A stretch of DNA of 46,649 bases from Ignavibacteriae bacterium HGW-Ignavibacteriae-4 (GCA_002839765.1 PGYR01000037.1:1-46649), one strand, 5' to 3'; shown: positions 7,932 to 17,870, numbered from the stretch's first letter. Notes: generated from the letters alone by a model not told the origin. Translations and numbers: made by a program.

Positions 7932-9275
7932 ATGCGTTTAATTATGAAGTTAGTAAGTATTCACAAACGTTTCGCTATTGCTGGAATATTTCTATTCTCA
8001 GCGCTTGGAGTGTCATCGCTTCGGGCAGAGGAATGGTCATTGCAGAAGTGCATAGACTCTGCTATTGTACATAATAAGAGTCTAGAAATCAGCAAGAATG
8101 AGATAGAAATAAGCCGAGAGAAAGAGTCGGAAGTATATGCCAATTTGATTCCAAAATTGGAGTTCAATTCTGAATATAAGTACTTCACTGATTTGCCATA
8201 TCAGATTATGCCTATGAGTCTATTCGGCGGGCCTGCTGGCAAATTCAAAGAAGTGCAGTTCGGGGTTCCACATAATATCAATGCAAACATATTACTAACA
8301 ATGCCTCTATATAACTCCCAAATATATGGTGGTATATCAGCTAGTGGTAAAGGTATGGAAATGAAGCAACTTCTTTACCAAAAATCAGAAGAAGACTTAA
8401 TCTACCAAGTTTCTAATTTGTATTATAATCTTCAAATAATTGAGAGTACTCGAATATTCCTTGATAGTAATGTGATAAATAGTAAGAAACTATTGAGTAC
8501 AATCACTTTACTTAAAGACAATCAGCTCGCTACTGGAGTAGATGTTAAGAAAATAGAACTACAGCTAAATCAACTAGAAAATAAGATTGAGACTCTTAAT
8601 AATCAGCAGTTGCAAGCGCTAAATATGTTGAAGTTTCTTATCGGAAAAAATGGCTCGAATATAGAAGTATCTGACGAGATAATAATTGGAAATACAAGTG
8701 ATAATTACGAAGTCAATCCGATAAACGTAAAGCTGAAAGAAAAGAAAGTAGAATTAATCAGACAAGAGATAACTAATCTGAAAAATGAGAGATTACCTTC
8801 TCTTATGCTAATAGGGAACTACGGTACTACTGGTTTTGGTTACAATGAGAAGCCAAATGATTTCCTCAACTTCTACCCTATCGGATTTGTAGGACTAAAG
8901 CTGAATGTACCAATATTCACTGGCACAGTACTTCCAAAGAAAGTTGAGCAAAAATCTATTGAACTTCAGAATAATGAATTAGAAATAAATATAATAAAAG
9001 ATAAAAATAAGATAGATATAGAAAACGCTATCAACATAAGACAAACTACTTTCAAACAAATAGAAAATTCTAAAACTAATGTAGAATTGGCAAATACTAT
9101 TTACAATCAAACACTACTGCAACATAGTCAAGGATTAGCCAATATCACAGATATACTGCTTGCAGACAATACACTACGACAATCACAACAAGAATATTTA
9201 TCAAACTTAATTGATTATCTGAAATCAGATCTTGAATACAGAAGACTGACAGGACATCTCTCAAATAACGAGTAA
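7932..9275 (+). CDS. TolC-family outer-membrane efflux protein
   Basis: The 447-residue protein has a signal peptide (LFSALGVSSLRAEE) followed by two OEP domains. The typical opening WSLQKCIDSAIVHNKSLEISKNEI and long coiled-coil helices (LQLNQLENKIETLNNQQLQAL; QTLLQHSQGLANITDILLADNTLRQSQQEYL) are those of the TolC periplasmic tunnel. It forms the outer-membrane exit duct of the tripartite pump encoded with the next two genes, 7 bp and 8 bp apart. The start at 7932 is used; an in-frame ATG at 7944 is an alternative. Confidence 0.9.
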   Translation: MRLIMKLVSIHKRFAIAGIFLFSALGVSSLRAEEWSLQKCIDSAIVHNKSLEISKNEIEISREKESEVYANLIPKLEFNSEYKYFTDLPYQIMPMSLFGGPAGKFKEVQFGVPHNINANILLTMPLYNSQIYGGISASGKGMEMKQLLYQKSEEDLIYQVSNLYYNLQIIESTRIFLDSNVINSKKLLSTITLLKDNQLATGVDVKKIELQLNQLENKIETLNNQQLQALNMLKFLIGKNGSNIEVSDEIIIGNTSDNYEVNPINVKLKEKKVELIRQEITNLKNERLPSLMLIGNYGTTGFGYNEKPNDFLNFYPIGFVGLKLNVPIFTGTVLPKKVEQKSIELQNNELEINIIKDKNKIDIENAINIRQTTFKQIENSKTNVELANTIYNQTLLQHSQGLANITDILLADNTLRQSQQEYLSNLIDYLKSDLEYRRLTGHLSNNE

Positions 9276-9282
9276 GAAAATT

Positions 9283-10335
9283 ATGAAAAAAATAATATAT
9301 ATAATAGCAGCAATTGCTTTAGTCGCTATCATCGCATTCCAGTTAATGAGTAACAAAGAGATTACTCAAAAGAGAGTCTATAAGTATGATAAATCAGCTC
9401 CAATAGACGTGAATGTTGAAGTAATAGATAATAAATCAATCGAATTTGAAGTGATAATGGCTGGTAATTTCCTCCCTTATAAAGAAGTGAAACTGAACAC
9501 AGAAGTGCAAGGTAAAATCGCGAACATACTCGTAGATGAGGGTGATGTAGTGAAGAAAGGTCAAACCCTAATCCAAATAGATAACACACTTCTGAAATTG
9601 CAGCTAGAAGCTGTAGAAATTCAGATTAGCGGTTTGGAAGTAGATATGAAACGATATAAAATACTAAATGACGCTGATGCTATACAAGGTGTGAAGTTAG
9701 AAAAAGTAGAACTAGGGTTACTTACAGCAAAAAATCAACTAAAAACAATTCAAGAGCAGATTAACAAGAGTACTATCAGAGCTCCTTTCGATGGTATAGT
9801 AACTATGAAATTCGTAGAAGTAGGAGCGTTCGCAGCACCTGGTGTTCCGCTATTGCAAATAACTGATATTTCTAAGTTGAAATTCACAGTTAATGCTTCA
9901 GAGAGTCAGTTGTCATTATTCAAAAATGATAAATCTTATAAACTTATTGTTGACGCATATCCTGACTTAGAGATGAGTGGGAAAGTATCTATGATAGGTA
10001 GCAAGGGTAATATGTCAAACAATTACCCTATTATTTTTGAAGTAGATAATACAAATGATAGACTTATAAAAGCAGGTATGTTTGGTAAATTCATATCGAC
10101 TAGAAAAACTAGTGCCGATGAGATATACATTGCTACAAAAAGCTTAATTGGTTCTAGTTCAAACCCACAAATCTATATCGTGGAGAATGGAAAAGCAAAG
10201 CTTAAAAAGATAACGGTCGCTGAGAGGATAGGCGAAAAAGTAGTAGTCTCCGATGGATTAAGTATCGGTGATACGATAGTAACTAGCGGGTTTATAAACC
10301 TATTTGATAATGCTAATATAAGCGTAAGTAAATAG
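9283..10335 (+). CDS. RND efflux periplasmic adaptor (membrane fusion protein)
   Basis: The 350-residue protein has an N-terminal membrane anchor (about residues 4-22), then the split lipoyl half-motifs: EVQGKIANILVDEGDVVKKGQTLIQID (about 68-95) and STIRAPFDGIVTMKFVEVGAF (about 165-186), flanking a short alpha-hairpin. The beta-barrel domain follows (LKFTVNASESQL) and then a membrane-proximal domain ending at IGDTIVTSG. It bridges the RND pump and the TolC-like channel. It shows no His-rich or Met-rich metal-binding extension, so the substrate class cannot be read from this gene. Confidence 0.92.
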   Translation: MKKIIYIIAAIALVAIIAFQLMSNKEITQKRVYKYDKSAPIDVNVEVIDNKSIEFEVIMAGNFLPYKEVKLNTEVQGKIANILVDEGDVVKKGQTLIQIDNTLLKLQLEAVEIQISGLEVDMKRYKILNDADAIQGVKLEKVELGLLTAKNQLKTIQEQINKSTIRAPFDGIVTMKFVEVGAFAAPGVPLLQITDISKLKFTVNASESQLSLFKNDKSYKLIVDAYPDLEMSGKVSMIGSKGNMSNNYPIIFEVDNTNDRLIKAGMFGKFISTRKTSADEIYIATKSLIGSSSNPQIYIVENGKAKLKKITVAERIGEKVVVSDGLSIGDTIVTSGFINLFDNANISVSK

Positions 10336-10343
10336 GAAACACC

Positions 10344-13300
10344 ATGAATATTACAGAAATATCGATTAATAGACCCTCGCTGATTATAGTACTATTTAGT
10401 GTGCTTGTTTTATTAGGCTATATAGGTTTTACTAACCTAAGCTATGAACTAATGCCTGATTTCAATCAGCCAGTAGTGGTTATCAAAACTGTCTATCCGG
10501 GTGCATCACCCGAAGAAGTAGAAAGCTCTGTTTCTAAAACGGTAGAGGACGCACTTTCTAATTTAGAAGGTGTCGATTTTATAGTAACTAAATCACTACC
10601 GAATGCATCTGTTGTTATTGCAAATCTGAAATATGGTACGGATGTAAATAAGACTATGCAAGATGCTCAGAGGTATATAGATAATGTCAGCAAAGACTTG
10701 CCCGATGAAGTCTATAGTCCAGAGATGAGTAGTGTTTCACCTAATGACTTACCTATTATCTCGGTAAGTGCTATTAGTAATCTACCTGCTACGGAATTTT
10801 ACCAAAGATTAAAAGATGACTATCTGCCGCAACTACAACAGCTGAAAGGTGTAGCTGAAATAACGATACTTGGTGGTGAAGAAAGAGAAATACAAGTCAA
10901 AGTAGATAGAGAAAAAATGCAGTTAAACAAAGTCTCTTTACTGCAAATAATAGAAGCAATAAAAAGGTCTGGACTAGATTTGCCAGCTGGTAAAGTCGAA
11001 TCAGACGAGACAAACAGCTCCGTTAGGCTGACTGGAAAATTTAAGAATATAGAAGCTATAAAGAACGTTCAAATAGCAATGCCGATGCCGGGTAGCCCCA
11101 TATACCTCCGTGATGTCGCTAATGTAGTTGATGGTATAAAAGACCCAACTTCTATTAGTAGATATAACGGTAAAAATGGTATCGGCTTGCTTATTAAAAA
11201 ACAAGGTGACGCAAACGCCGTTGATGTATCTGGATTAATCGAAGCCAAATTCGAAGAGATAGAACAAAAAAACAAAGACGCTGGTGTAAATTTCACAATC
11301 ACTGATAATAGTACAGACAACACGATAGAAGCTGTGAACTCCGTAGTCGTAGATTTGATTCTTGCGGTTCTATTAGTGTCGCTCGTTATGTTACTATTCT
11401 TACGTAGCCTTCGTAACTCATTAATAGTGCTTATTGCTATTCCTACATCGTTGGTAACGGCATTCGCAGTTATGTGGCTTTTGGGCTATACTCTGAACCT
11501 AATGACTCTGCTCGCCATGTCGCTAATCATCGGTATTCTGGTCGATGATGCAACAGTAGTACTCGAGAATATACAGCGACACTTGGATATGAAAAAAGAA
11601 AAGCGAGTTGCTGCTCTCGATGGTCGTATGGAAATAGGCTTCTCTGCCCTATCTATTACCCTAGTAGATGTGGTAGTGTTCGTTCCTATACTATTCCTAC
11701 AAGTTTTCGTAGCGGATATGTTAAAGCAATTCTCGGTAGTGGTTGTTACTTCTACTCTGACTAGTTTGCTAGTAGGATTTACACTTACTCCATGGCTTGC
11801 CTCTCGAATAGGTAAATCAGAAGATTTGCAACCCACTAACCCTTTCAATAGATTCCTTCTTTGGTTCGAAGTGCAACTAGATACTTTCACTGAATGGTAT
11901 GGCCGCCAATTAGAATGGGTGCTGAAACATAAGTTGCTATTCGGTGCATTCGTTATACTACTTTTCGTAGGTACTGGTGCTATGATGACACAAGGAATAA
12001 TAGGGAGTGAGCTAATAGCAACAGGTGACCAAGGTAAATTCAAAATGACTTTGGAATATGATAAATCCATTCCTCTGAAACAGAACAACATAAACTCTAA
12101 GAAAATAGAAGAATTCATACTTCAACAGCCAGAGGTAAAATCTGTATTTAGTAATGTAGGTGGCGCTGGAACTGGAATAGGTAGTTTGGGAGTAGGTTCA
12201 TCGAATAAGACTGAGCTAACTATACAGCTAAAATCCAAAGAAGAGAGAAATAATATATCAACTGAAGATTTTATGAAATATATACGACCACAATTACAAG
12301 AAAAATATCCTGAAGTTAATTATTCTATGATGGGTCTGGGGTTAGTACCTAGGACTTCGCCTATAGAAATAACACTCAGTGGTTCTAATGTAAAAGATGT
12401 AATGACAGCAGCTAATAGTCTGAAAAACACTATCGAGGAAATACCTGGTTCGGACAATGTACAGCTATCTGTAGAAGAAGGAGCGCAAGAGTACAAAGTA
12501 GTACCTAATTCGGACAAGATGCAAAGATTAGGTCTAAATGCCGCTTATGTGGGTATGAGTTTACGATACTCTTTAACTGGGAACGATGATGCTGACTTAA
12601 CCGAAGATGGAGTTGAATATCCAATCAGAATTTCACTAGATGATTTCAATAGAAAAAATTACGACGACCTAAAAGACCTAGTAATAGTTAACCCAATGGG
12701 AATGCCTATAGATGTTTCACAATTCGCTACTATAGTGCAGGATAATTCGCCGTCACTACTTGAGCGAAAAGACAGACAACCAGCCGTAACTCTTACTGCA
12801 GATGCACTGGGCAGACCATCAGGAACAGTAGCCGATGAAGTTGTCGCATATTTGAAAAAGAATCCATTACCAGAAGGCATACAAATGGCGTGGGGTAGTG
12901 ATATCAAACGTCAGAATGATAGTTTCTCGGCTCTTGGGTCAGTGTTGTTAGTATCATTTTTGCTTATCTATTTGATTATGGTAGCTCTTTATGATAGTTT
13001 TATTTACCCTTTCGTAGTGCTATTCTCGATACCAGTAGCAGCGATTGGTGCATTCCTAGCTCTCAATCTATCACTAAGTCATCTTAGTCTTTTCGCATTA
13101 TTGGGGCTGATTATGCTAATGGGACTTGTTGCAAAAAATGCCATTTTAATAGTCGATTTCACCAATCATCTAAAAGCAGAAGGTATGCACTTCAGTAAAG
13201 CTTTAGTAATAGCTGGTAAAGGACGGCTAAGACCTATCCTTATGACTACAATAGCTATGGTTATTGGTATGCTACCAATTGCCCTTGCTAAAGGTACAGG

Positions 13301-13439
13301 AAGCGAATGGAAGAATGGATTGGCTTGGGTTATAATTGGTGGACTACTGTCATCACTTATACTCACTGTTTACCTAGTACCTGTCGTTTACTACGCTGTT
13401 GATAGTATCAAGGAGCGATTCGCTAAGAAGAAGTTCTGA
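10344..13439 (+). CDS. RND-superfamily proton-driven efflux pump
   Basis: The 1031-residue protein has the AcrB/HAE1 layout: TM1, a large periplasmic loop, six helices, a second loop, six helices. Proton-relay residues are present: Asp401-Asp402 in GILVDDATVVLEN (TM4), and a Lys in GLVAKNAILIVDF (TM10), matching AcrB Asp407/Asp408 and Lys940. The opening NITEISINRPSLIIVLFSVL and the YPGASPEEVE motif are diagnostic. A hydrophobic or amphiphilic-compound pump is more likely than a heavy-metal CzcA type, because the TM4 metal-pump pattern is absent. It is the last gene of the train; a hairpin overlapping the stop codon follows. Confidence 0.95.
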   Translation: MNITEISINRPSLIIVLFSVLVLLGYIGFTNLSYELMPDFNQPVVVIKTVYPGASPEEVESSVSKTVEDALSNLEGVDFIVTKSLPNASVVIANLKYGTDVNKTMQDAQRYIDNVSKDLPDEVYSPEMSSVSPNDLPIISVSAISNLPATEFYQRLKDDYLPQLQQLKGVAEITILGGEEREIQVKVDREKMQLNKVSLLQIIEAIKRSGLDLPAGKVESDETNSSVRLTGKFKNIEAIKNVQIAMPMPGSPIYLRDVANVVDGIKDPTSISRYNGKNGIGLLIKKQGDANAVDVSGLIEAKFEEIEQKNKDAGVNFTITDNSTDNTIEAVNSVVVDLILAVLLVSLVMLLFLRSLRNSLIVLIAIPTSLVTAFAVMWLLGYTLNLMTLLAMSLIIGILVDDATVVLENIQRHLDMKKEKRVAALDGRMEIGFSALSITLVDVVVFVPILFLQVFVADMLKQFSVVVVTSTLTSLLVGFTLTPWLASRIGKSEDLQPTNPFNRFLLWFEVQLDTFTEWYGRQLEWVLKHKLLFGAFVILLFVGTGAMMTQGIIGSELIATGDQGKFKMTLEYDKSIPLKQNNINSKKIEEFILQQPEVKSVFSNVGGAGTGIGSLGVGSSNKTELTIQLKSKEERNNISTEDFMKYIRPQLQEKYPEVNYSMMGLGLVPRTSPIEITLSGSNVKDVMTAANSLKNTIEEIPGSDNVQLSVEEGAQEYKVVPNSDKMQRLGLNAAYVGMSLRYSLTGNDDADLTEDGVEYPIRISLDDFNRKNYDDLKDLVIVNPMGMPIDVSQFATIVQDNSPSLLERKDRQPAVTLTADALGRPSGTVADEVVAYLKKNPLPEGIQMAWGSDIKRQNDSFSALGSVLLVSFLLIYLIMVALYDSFIYPFVVLFSIPVAAIGAFLALNLSLSHLSLFALLGLIMLMGLVAKNAILIVDFTNHLKAEGMHFSKALVIAGKGRLRPILMTTIAMVIGMLPIALAKGTGSEWKNGLAWVIIGGLLSSLILTVYLVPVVYYAVDSIKERFAKKKF

Positions 13440-13455
13440 TTTCGCTTATCAGAAC
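13433..13455 (+). terminator. Hairpin at the end of the efflux gene train
   Basis: GTTCTGAT (13433-13440), a 7-base loop, then ATCAGAAC (13448-13455) is a perfect 8-bp stem overlapping the pump stop codon. No U-run follows directly, so it may terminate weakly, stabilise the transcript end, or be part of the dispersed repeat that begins at 13447. Confidence 0.5.
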
Positions 13456-13477
13456 AGGTTTGCGAGATGATTAAGAT
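13447..13477. repeat. Dispersed intergenic repeat, copy 1
   Basis: TATCAGAACAGG followed by a GATGATTAAGAT-like stretch is shared with 32296-32336 (TATCAGAACAGGATTG... TTAAGATTAACAGGAT). Both copies lie just downstream of a gene end. Similar strings are common as intergenic repeats in FCB-group genomes. Confidence 0.5.
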
Positions 13478-13547
13478 GATTTTATTAGTCAGAATCACAG
13501 ATTATTTATTTTTAGAAGTGTAGAATAATATTAAGTCCTGAATTCCA

Positions 13548-13555
13548 TATATTTG
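13548..13555 (+). promoter_or_regulatory. Bacteroidota-type -7 promoter element
   Basis: TATATTTG fits the TAnnTTTG -7 consensus of Bacteroidota sigma-A promoters and lies 38 bp before the ATG at 13594. No clear -33 TTG is visible at the usual spacing. Confidence 0.45.
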
Positions 13556-13593
13556 TAAAACTAATAATTACTCAATAACAATGGGTTTTGGCT

Positions 13594-15129
13594 ATGGGAT
13601 TCAAATCTTTTACTATTAAAATGCCTACTGATTATACCGAAGATACGCTTCGGTATTCAATCGGAAAAATGATTTCAACTACGGAATTTGAATATTCTAT
13701 AGATAAAAAATCACTCGATGGCAGACAAAAAAACAATATACATTGGCTTATTAAAATCTCAGTTTCCTCAAAAGCAATCAAAGGAGGAGAAGAATTCGAC
13801 TCCCCCGAACTAGATATACCAAAAGTGAATACTGATAAGTTAGCTATAGTAGTTGGTAGTGGTCCGGCTGGTTTCTATTCTGCATACGTACTCCGAAAAG
13901 CTGGATTCAGAGTTAGGTTAATCGAACAAGGCCCAGAAGTATTCCAAAGAATAAAAGATGTGAAGCTTTTCCATAAAAAACGCATACTAAACGAAAGATC
14001 AAACTATGCATTCGGAGAAGGAGGGGCTGGAACATTTTCGGATGGAAAGCTTACTTCAAGAACTAAAACTATTAAACTAGAACGAAATTTTATATTCAAT
14101 GAGTATATAGAGGCAGGAGCCCCAGAGGAGATTCGTTACCTTTCCAAACCACATATTGGCTCCAACTTGCTTGTTAGGACAGCTAAAAACTTGCGGATGA
14201 AGTTTATTGACCTCGGTGGTGAAATGCTCTTCGATACTGAAATGACAGATATAAATCTCAACGATGGTATCGTTACATCAATTGAGACTAACAAAGGGCA
14301 AATGGAGGCTGATTATTTCGTTATAGCAACGGGTCATTCTAGCTATCCAGTTTATGAAATGTTAATCAAAGCTGGAGTAGTGTTCCAAACTAAGCCATTT
14401 GCAATTGGTAATAGAGTCGAACATACTCAAGACATTATAAATAGTGCACAATGGAGAACTAAAGAGCTCCCAGGAGTTAAAGCTGCCGACTATGCACTAA
14501 CATTCAATGATGCTTCAAACCCCGTTTATACTTTCTGTATGTGTCCAGGGGGTAATGTGGTTTCAGCACCACCTACGCATGGGGTGAACCTAGTCAATGG
14601 TATGAGCAATTATAAACGTAATTACCCTTTTGCAAACTCTGCAATCGTTGCGGGATTAGACTTAAAAAAACAACTCGGTCGCGAAGTTCAACCACTTGAA
14701 GCATTAGATTGGGTTATGAACTTAGAGCGAAAATTCTATAACTACGTTGATGGATATGATGCACCAGCCGTTAAAGTTGCTGATTTTATAAATGGAAAAA
14801 CGACTTCTATTTTCCCAGAATCTAGTTACCCCTTCGATTTAAGAACTGCTGATATGGCTGATTTATTACCGGCAAATATTATAAACTCACAAAAAGAAGC
14901 TTTAAGGAAATTCAATAAACAAATGAAGGGCTTTGATCAGGGAATTCTGATGGGGCTGGAATCGCGTACTTCTTCGCCAATCCAAGCCGACCGCTCTAGG
15001 GAGGGGTTATGCGATGGTTTCATTAACCTTTATTTCGTGGGAGAAGGTTCTGGCTTCTCTGGTGGTATTGTTTCCAGTGGTGCCGATGGAATAAAAGCAG
15101 CGATTGATATAGCCAGAAAGGAAGCATAG
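13594..15129 (+). CDS. FAD-dependent dehydrogenase, COG2509 type
   Basis: The frame also allows a TTG at 13588, but the ATG at 13594 (MGFKSFTIKMP) is preferred, giving 511 residues. After an N-terminal domain of about 80 residues comes a Rossmann FAD site AIVVGSGPAGFYSAYVLRKAG, then the family signature FGEGGAGTFSDGKLTSRTKT. The C-terminus has the second FAD contact YFVGEGSGFSGGIVSSGADG. COG2509 proteins are widespread flavoproteins with no agreed substrate. The gene has its own promoter-like element and is monocistronic, convergent with the PorE-like gene. Confidence 0.88.
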   Translation: MGFKSFTIKMPTDYTEDTLRYSIGKMISTTEFEYSIDKKSLDGRQKNNIHWLIKISVSSKAIKGGEEFDSPELDIPKVNTDKLAIVVGSGPAGFYSAYVLRKAGFRVRLIEQGPEVFQRIKDVKLFHKKRILNERSNYAFGEGGAGTFSDGKLTSRTKTIKLERNFIFNEYIEAGAPEEIRYLSKPHIGSNLLVRTAKNLRMKFIDLGGEMLFDTEMTDINLNDGIVTSIETNKGQMEADYFVIATGHSSYPVYEMLIKAGVVFQTKPFAIGNRVEHTQDIINSAQWRTKELPGVKAADYALTFNDASNPVYTFCMCPGGNVVSAPPTHGVNLVNGMSNYKRNYPFANSAIVAGLDLKKQLGREVQPLEALDWVMNLERKFYNYVDGYDAPAVKVADFINGKTTSIFPESSYPFDLRTADMADLLPANIINSQKEALRKFNKQMKGFDQGILMGLESRTSSPIQADRSREGLCDGFINLYFVGEGSGFSGGIVSSGADGIKAAIDIARKEA

Positions 15130-15164
15130 TACAACTGTATATGCCCATTCTCAAAATTCAATTT

Positions 15165-17168
15165 CTATTCCATTATTATCTCCACACGCCTATTTTTCGA
15201 GTCATCTGAGGAATCGATTGGCTCCGTTGCACCTTTACCAATTGTGGTTATATTCATCTTTGGTAGTGATTTTATTATATATTCTTTAACTGATATTGCA
15301 CGGTTGAGAGAGAGCTTTTTGTTATACTCCTCAGTTCCTACTTTGTCTGTATGACCTATTATTTTTAATTTTTCTACACTGTTCTTCTTTACGAAATCTA
15401 CTAATCGTAATAACTCCGATGTTGATTCTTTTTTTAGTATAGCAGAATCGAAATCGAAGAAAATATTATTGATAGTTATTGAGCTGGATTTGTTTTTCAT
15501 ATCACTGATAGAAACTATCTCAATATCTACTTTTCGGCGATCACCGTCTTTACTCTTCGTCAAATCTATACTATTAGAAGTTGGATAATAGCCGTCCTTT
15601 TTTACATAATAGCCATAGTTTTTCCCTACTGGTAGGGCAATGAAGTAATGACCGCTCATCATATTACTCTTAGTTGTACCTAATACTTCACCGGTTGTTA
15701 AATCTTCCCAAATCACATCGGCTTGCAAATTATTCCCCTTATTATCAGTGATTGTACCGCTGACCATTACTATAGGGTTCGGACGGGCATCTTTTGGTAA
15801 AGTAACTGAATACAAATCCCATTGACCATATCCATTAGTACGGGCGAACCCAGAGAAAAAGGCACTGTCACCAGTTATTCCTACTTTATAACCCCAATCA
15901 TTGAGTATAGTGTTTATCTCTTTACCCAGATTTACAGGCTTTGACCAGTTAGTCCAAGTCTCATCTAATCTAACAGATTTGAATACATCTAGTCCACCTA
16001 AACCGGCATGTCCATCGGAACTAAAATAAAGTGATTTGCCGTCGGGATGCAAATATGGAGATCTCTCGGCATAAGGGGTGTTAATGGTCTTACCAAGATT
16101 CACAGGATTACTCCAACCGGAATCGGTCATAAAACAAACATATATATCCATATTCCCCATTATTGAGCCATTACCATAAGTATTGAGTGGAATGAATTCC
16201 CCTATACCTCCGGGTCTATCAGAAGAAAAGAGTAAAGCTTTCCTATCTGCGGTTATATTACCACCCTCATCTACATGCTCAGTATTAATAGGGTAAGGGT
16301 AATGATATAAATCACCCCAATCGTCACCAACTTTATCAATAGCGTAAATATCAAATTTTCCAAAAGTACCCATAAAGTCACCTGAGAGTAGAAGAGTATT
16401 ACCGTCAGCAGAAATATTATCAATCGTCTCGTCACGTTCACCATTGATTTTTGGGCCTAGGTTTTGCGGAACTTGCCATACACCATCTACAAGTGATGAG
16501 ACCCAGACATCGTCGCCACCGAGCCCACCAGCACGAGGGTTTCCTGAAAAGTAAATTTGAGTTCCTTCGGAAGTTGGGTTAGGATCCCACTCACTAACGT
16601 AAGTATTGATTTTGTCACCTAGGTTAGTTACTCTTAACCCTTCATCTTTACGAGTTATTATTTCTATCAAATCTTGAAAGTGTTGTTGTTTATTAGGAAA
16701 TGCTGGAGCAAATCGCTTAATATCATTGATTGCATTTTGCCATCTTCCATAGTTTATATCATCGGATATGTATCGAGTAAATGCAACGTAAGCATCTTCC
16801 GTTGGTGCATATCTTATCGCATAACTCTCATATAAAGCACGATTCACTGAATCGGGATACTGCGTGAGTGCATTGTTCTCATATTGTTTTAGATTATCTA
16901 ATAATACTTTTTCTTGCTCAGGGAACAAATGAGTGTATCGCTCCAACCAAGTAAAAGCGTTGATAGATTTACCAATTCTATAAAAAGTATATGCTACTTG
17001 TGTTACAGCATTATAAGCTGCCGCATCGGGGGCATTTACTTTTATCATAGAGTCCAATCTATCGAGGTTTTCAGTAGTTAGAGGTTTGTTCAGTTGATAA
17101 TCTGGTGTATTCTGCGCATATAATACAGAAGAAAGAACAAATAAGAAAAATAACCGTATTAATTTCAT
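15165..17168 (-). CDS. PorE-like envelope protein: TPR, WD40-like propeller, CRD and OmpA domain
   Basis: The 667-residue protein starts with a signal peptide (ending LYAQ) and has, in order: a helical TPR-like region (about 25-170); a PD40/WD40-like propeller with at least four blades (IYFSGNPRAGG, LLFSSDRPGG, LYFSSDGHAG, AFFSGFARTNG); a carboxypeptidase regulatory-like domain (GTITDNKGNNLQADVIWED); and a C-terminal OmpA domain (FDFDSAILKKES, GHTDKVGTEEYNKKLSLNRA, NRRVEI), with the Asp and Arg that bind diaminopimelate. This is the domain order and length of PorE, the T9SS component that anchors the translocon to peptidoglycan. Unlike PorE of Porphyromonas, no lipobox cysteine is visible. 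It is divergent from the 17232 gene, with 63 bp between. T9SS substrates elsewhere in the window fit this role, but OmpA/propeller paralogues are common, so the identity is probable only. Confidence 0.75.
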   Translation of the reverse strand: MKLIRLFFLFVLSSVLYAQNTPDYQLNKPLTTENLDRLDSMIKVNAPDAAAYNAVTQVAYTFYRIGKSINAFTWLERYTHLFPEQEKVLLDNLKQYENNALTQYPDSVNRALYESYAIRYAPTEDAYVAFTRYISDDINYGRWQNAINDIKRFAPAFPNKQQHFQDLIEIITRKDEGLRVTNLGDKINTYVSEWDPNPTSEGTQIYFSGNPRAGGLGGDDVWVSSLVDGVWQVPQNLGPKINGERDETIDNISADGNTLLLSGDFMGTFGKFDIYAIDKVGDDWGDLYHYPYPINTEHVDEGGNITADRKALLFSSDRPGGIGEFIPLNTYGNGSIMGNMDIYVCFMTDSGWSNPVNLGKTINTPYAERSPYLHPDGKSLYFSSDGHAGLGGLDVFKSVRLDETWTNWSKPVNLGKEINTILNDWGYKVGITGDSAFFSGFARTNGYGQWDLYSVTLPKDARPNPIVMVSGTITDNKGNNLQADVIWEDLTTGEVLGTTKSNMMSGHYFIALPVGKNYGYYVKKDGYYPTSNSIDLTKSKDGDRRKVDIEIVSISDMKNKSSSITINNIFFDFDSAILKKESTSELLRLVDFVKKNSVEKLKIIGHTDKVGTEEYNKKLSLNRAISVKEYIIKSLPKMNITTIGKGATEPIDSSDDSKNRRVEIIME

Positions 17169-17231
17169 AGAAATATTATTTTTTATATTTTGAAAAACTT
17201 TTTTGTGTCAAAACTAACTTAGGACTAATTT

Positions 17232-17870
17232 ATGAAATCTATAACGGTAATAGCAGTATTTTTGTTGGCAATATTTGGAATTAATGCTCAAACAGGTGAT
17301 ATTGGGCAACAAGTAATGGTAAAAGCGAAGGTAATTGATATAAACACTAAGCAACCTATTAGCATAGAGTTAGAATTCCAACCTACAACTGGTAATAAAT
17401 TTGTGGTAAAATCAAAAGAAGGCACTGGAACTTTCGACCAATTATTCCAAGCTAATGAGACTTATACAGTTACTTTTACTGGTGACAATGTATATAGAAC
17501 AGAATCTACTTTCACTCCAAAGTCTAACGAAGGATATAGTGAAATAAACCAAACATTTGAAGTAAAGGGATTGGCTCCCGGGGTAGTTGTTGAGGATTTG
17601 GATATATTTGGTGCAAATAGTACTGATCTAACTGCTAAAGGTAAAGAAGCATTGAATAATATGAAAATATCTATGCGATTCAATAGAAACACAGAATTCC
17701 TATTCCAAGTGAATGCTCCCAACAAAACATTGGCAGAAAACAGATTAAAAACTTTGAAAGATTACACAAGTAATTGGAGAAGATTACTAGATAGAGTAGT
17801 TTTCCAATCGGGAAACAATGGAAATAATCTAATAATAAAGGTAAATAAAGTTGAAGATGTCATGAAATAA
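17232..17870 (+). CDS. Secreted protein with degenerate OmpA-like fold
   Basis: The 212-residue protein has a signal peptide (FLLAIFGINAQ). An N-terminal CarboxypepD_reg-like beta domain (VKAKVIDINTKQPISIELEF) is followed by an OmpA-like alpha/beta segment: DLTAKGKEALNNM, then AENRLKTLKDYTSNWR and LDRVVFQSG. The segment keeps the spacing of OmpA_C but lacks the peptidoglycan-binding GHTD and NRRVE motifs. It is transcribed divergently from the PorE-like gene and may act with it in the envelope. Confidence 0.65.
   Translation: MKSITVIAVFLLAIFGINAQTGDIGQQVMVKAKVIDINTKQPISIELEFQPTTGNKFVVKSKEGTGTFDQLFQANETYTVTFTGDNVYRTESTFTPKSNEGYSEINQTFEVKGLAPGVVVEDLDIFGANSTDLTAKGKEALNNMKISMRFNRNTEFLFQVNAPNKTLAENRLKTLKDYTSNWRRLLDRVVFQSGNNGNNLIIKVNKVEDVMK

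Noticed and set aside
11486-12118. 210-codon frame antisense to the RND pump
   Set aside because: Long antisense shadow of a clearly identified pump gene.
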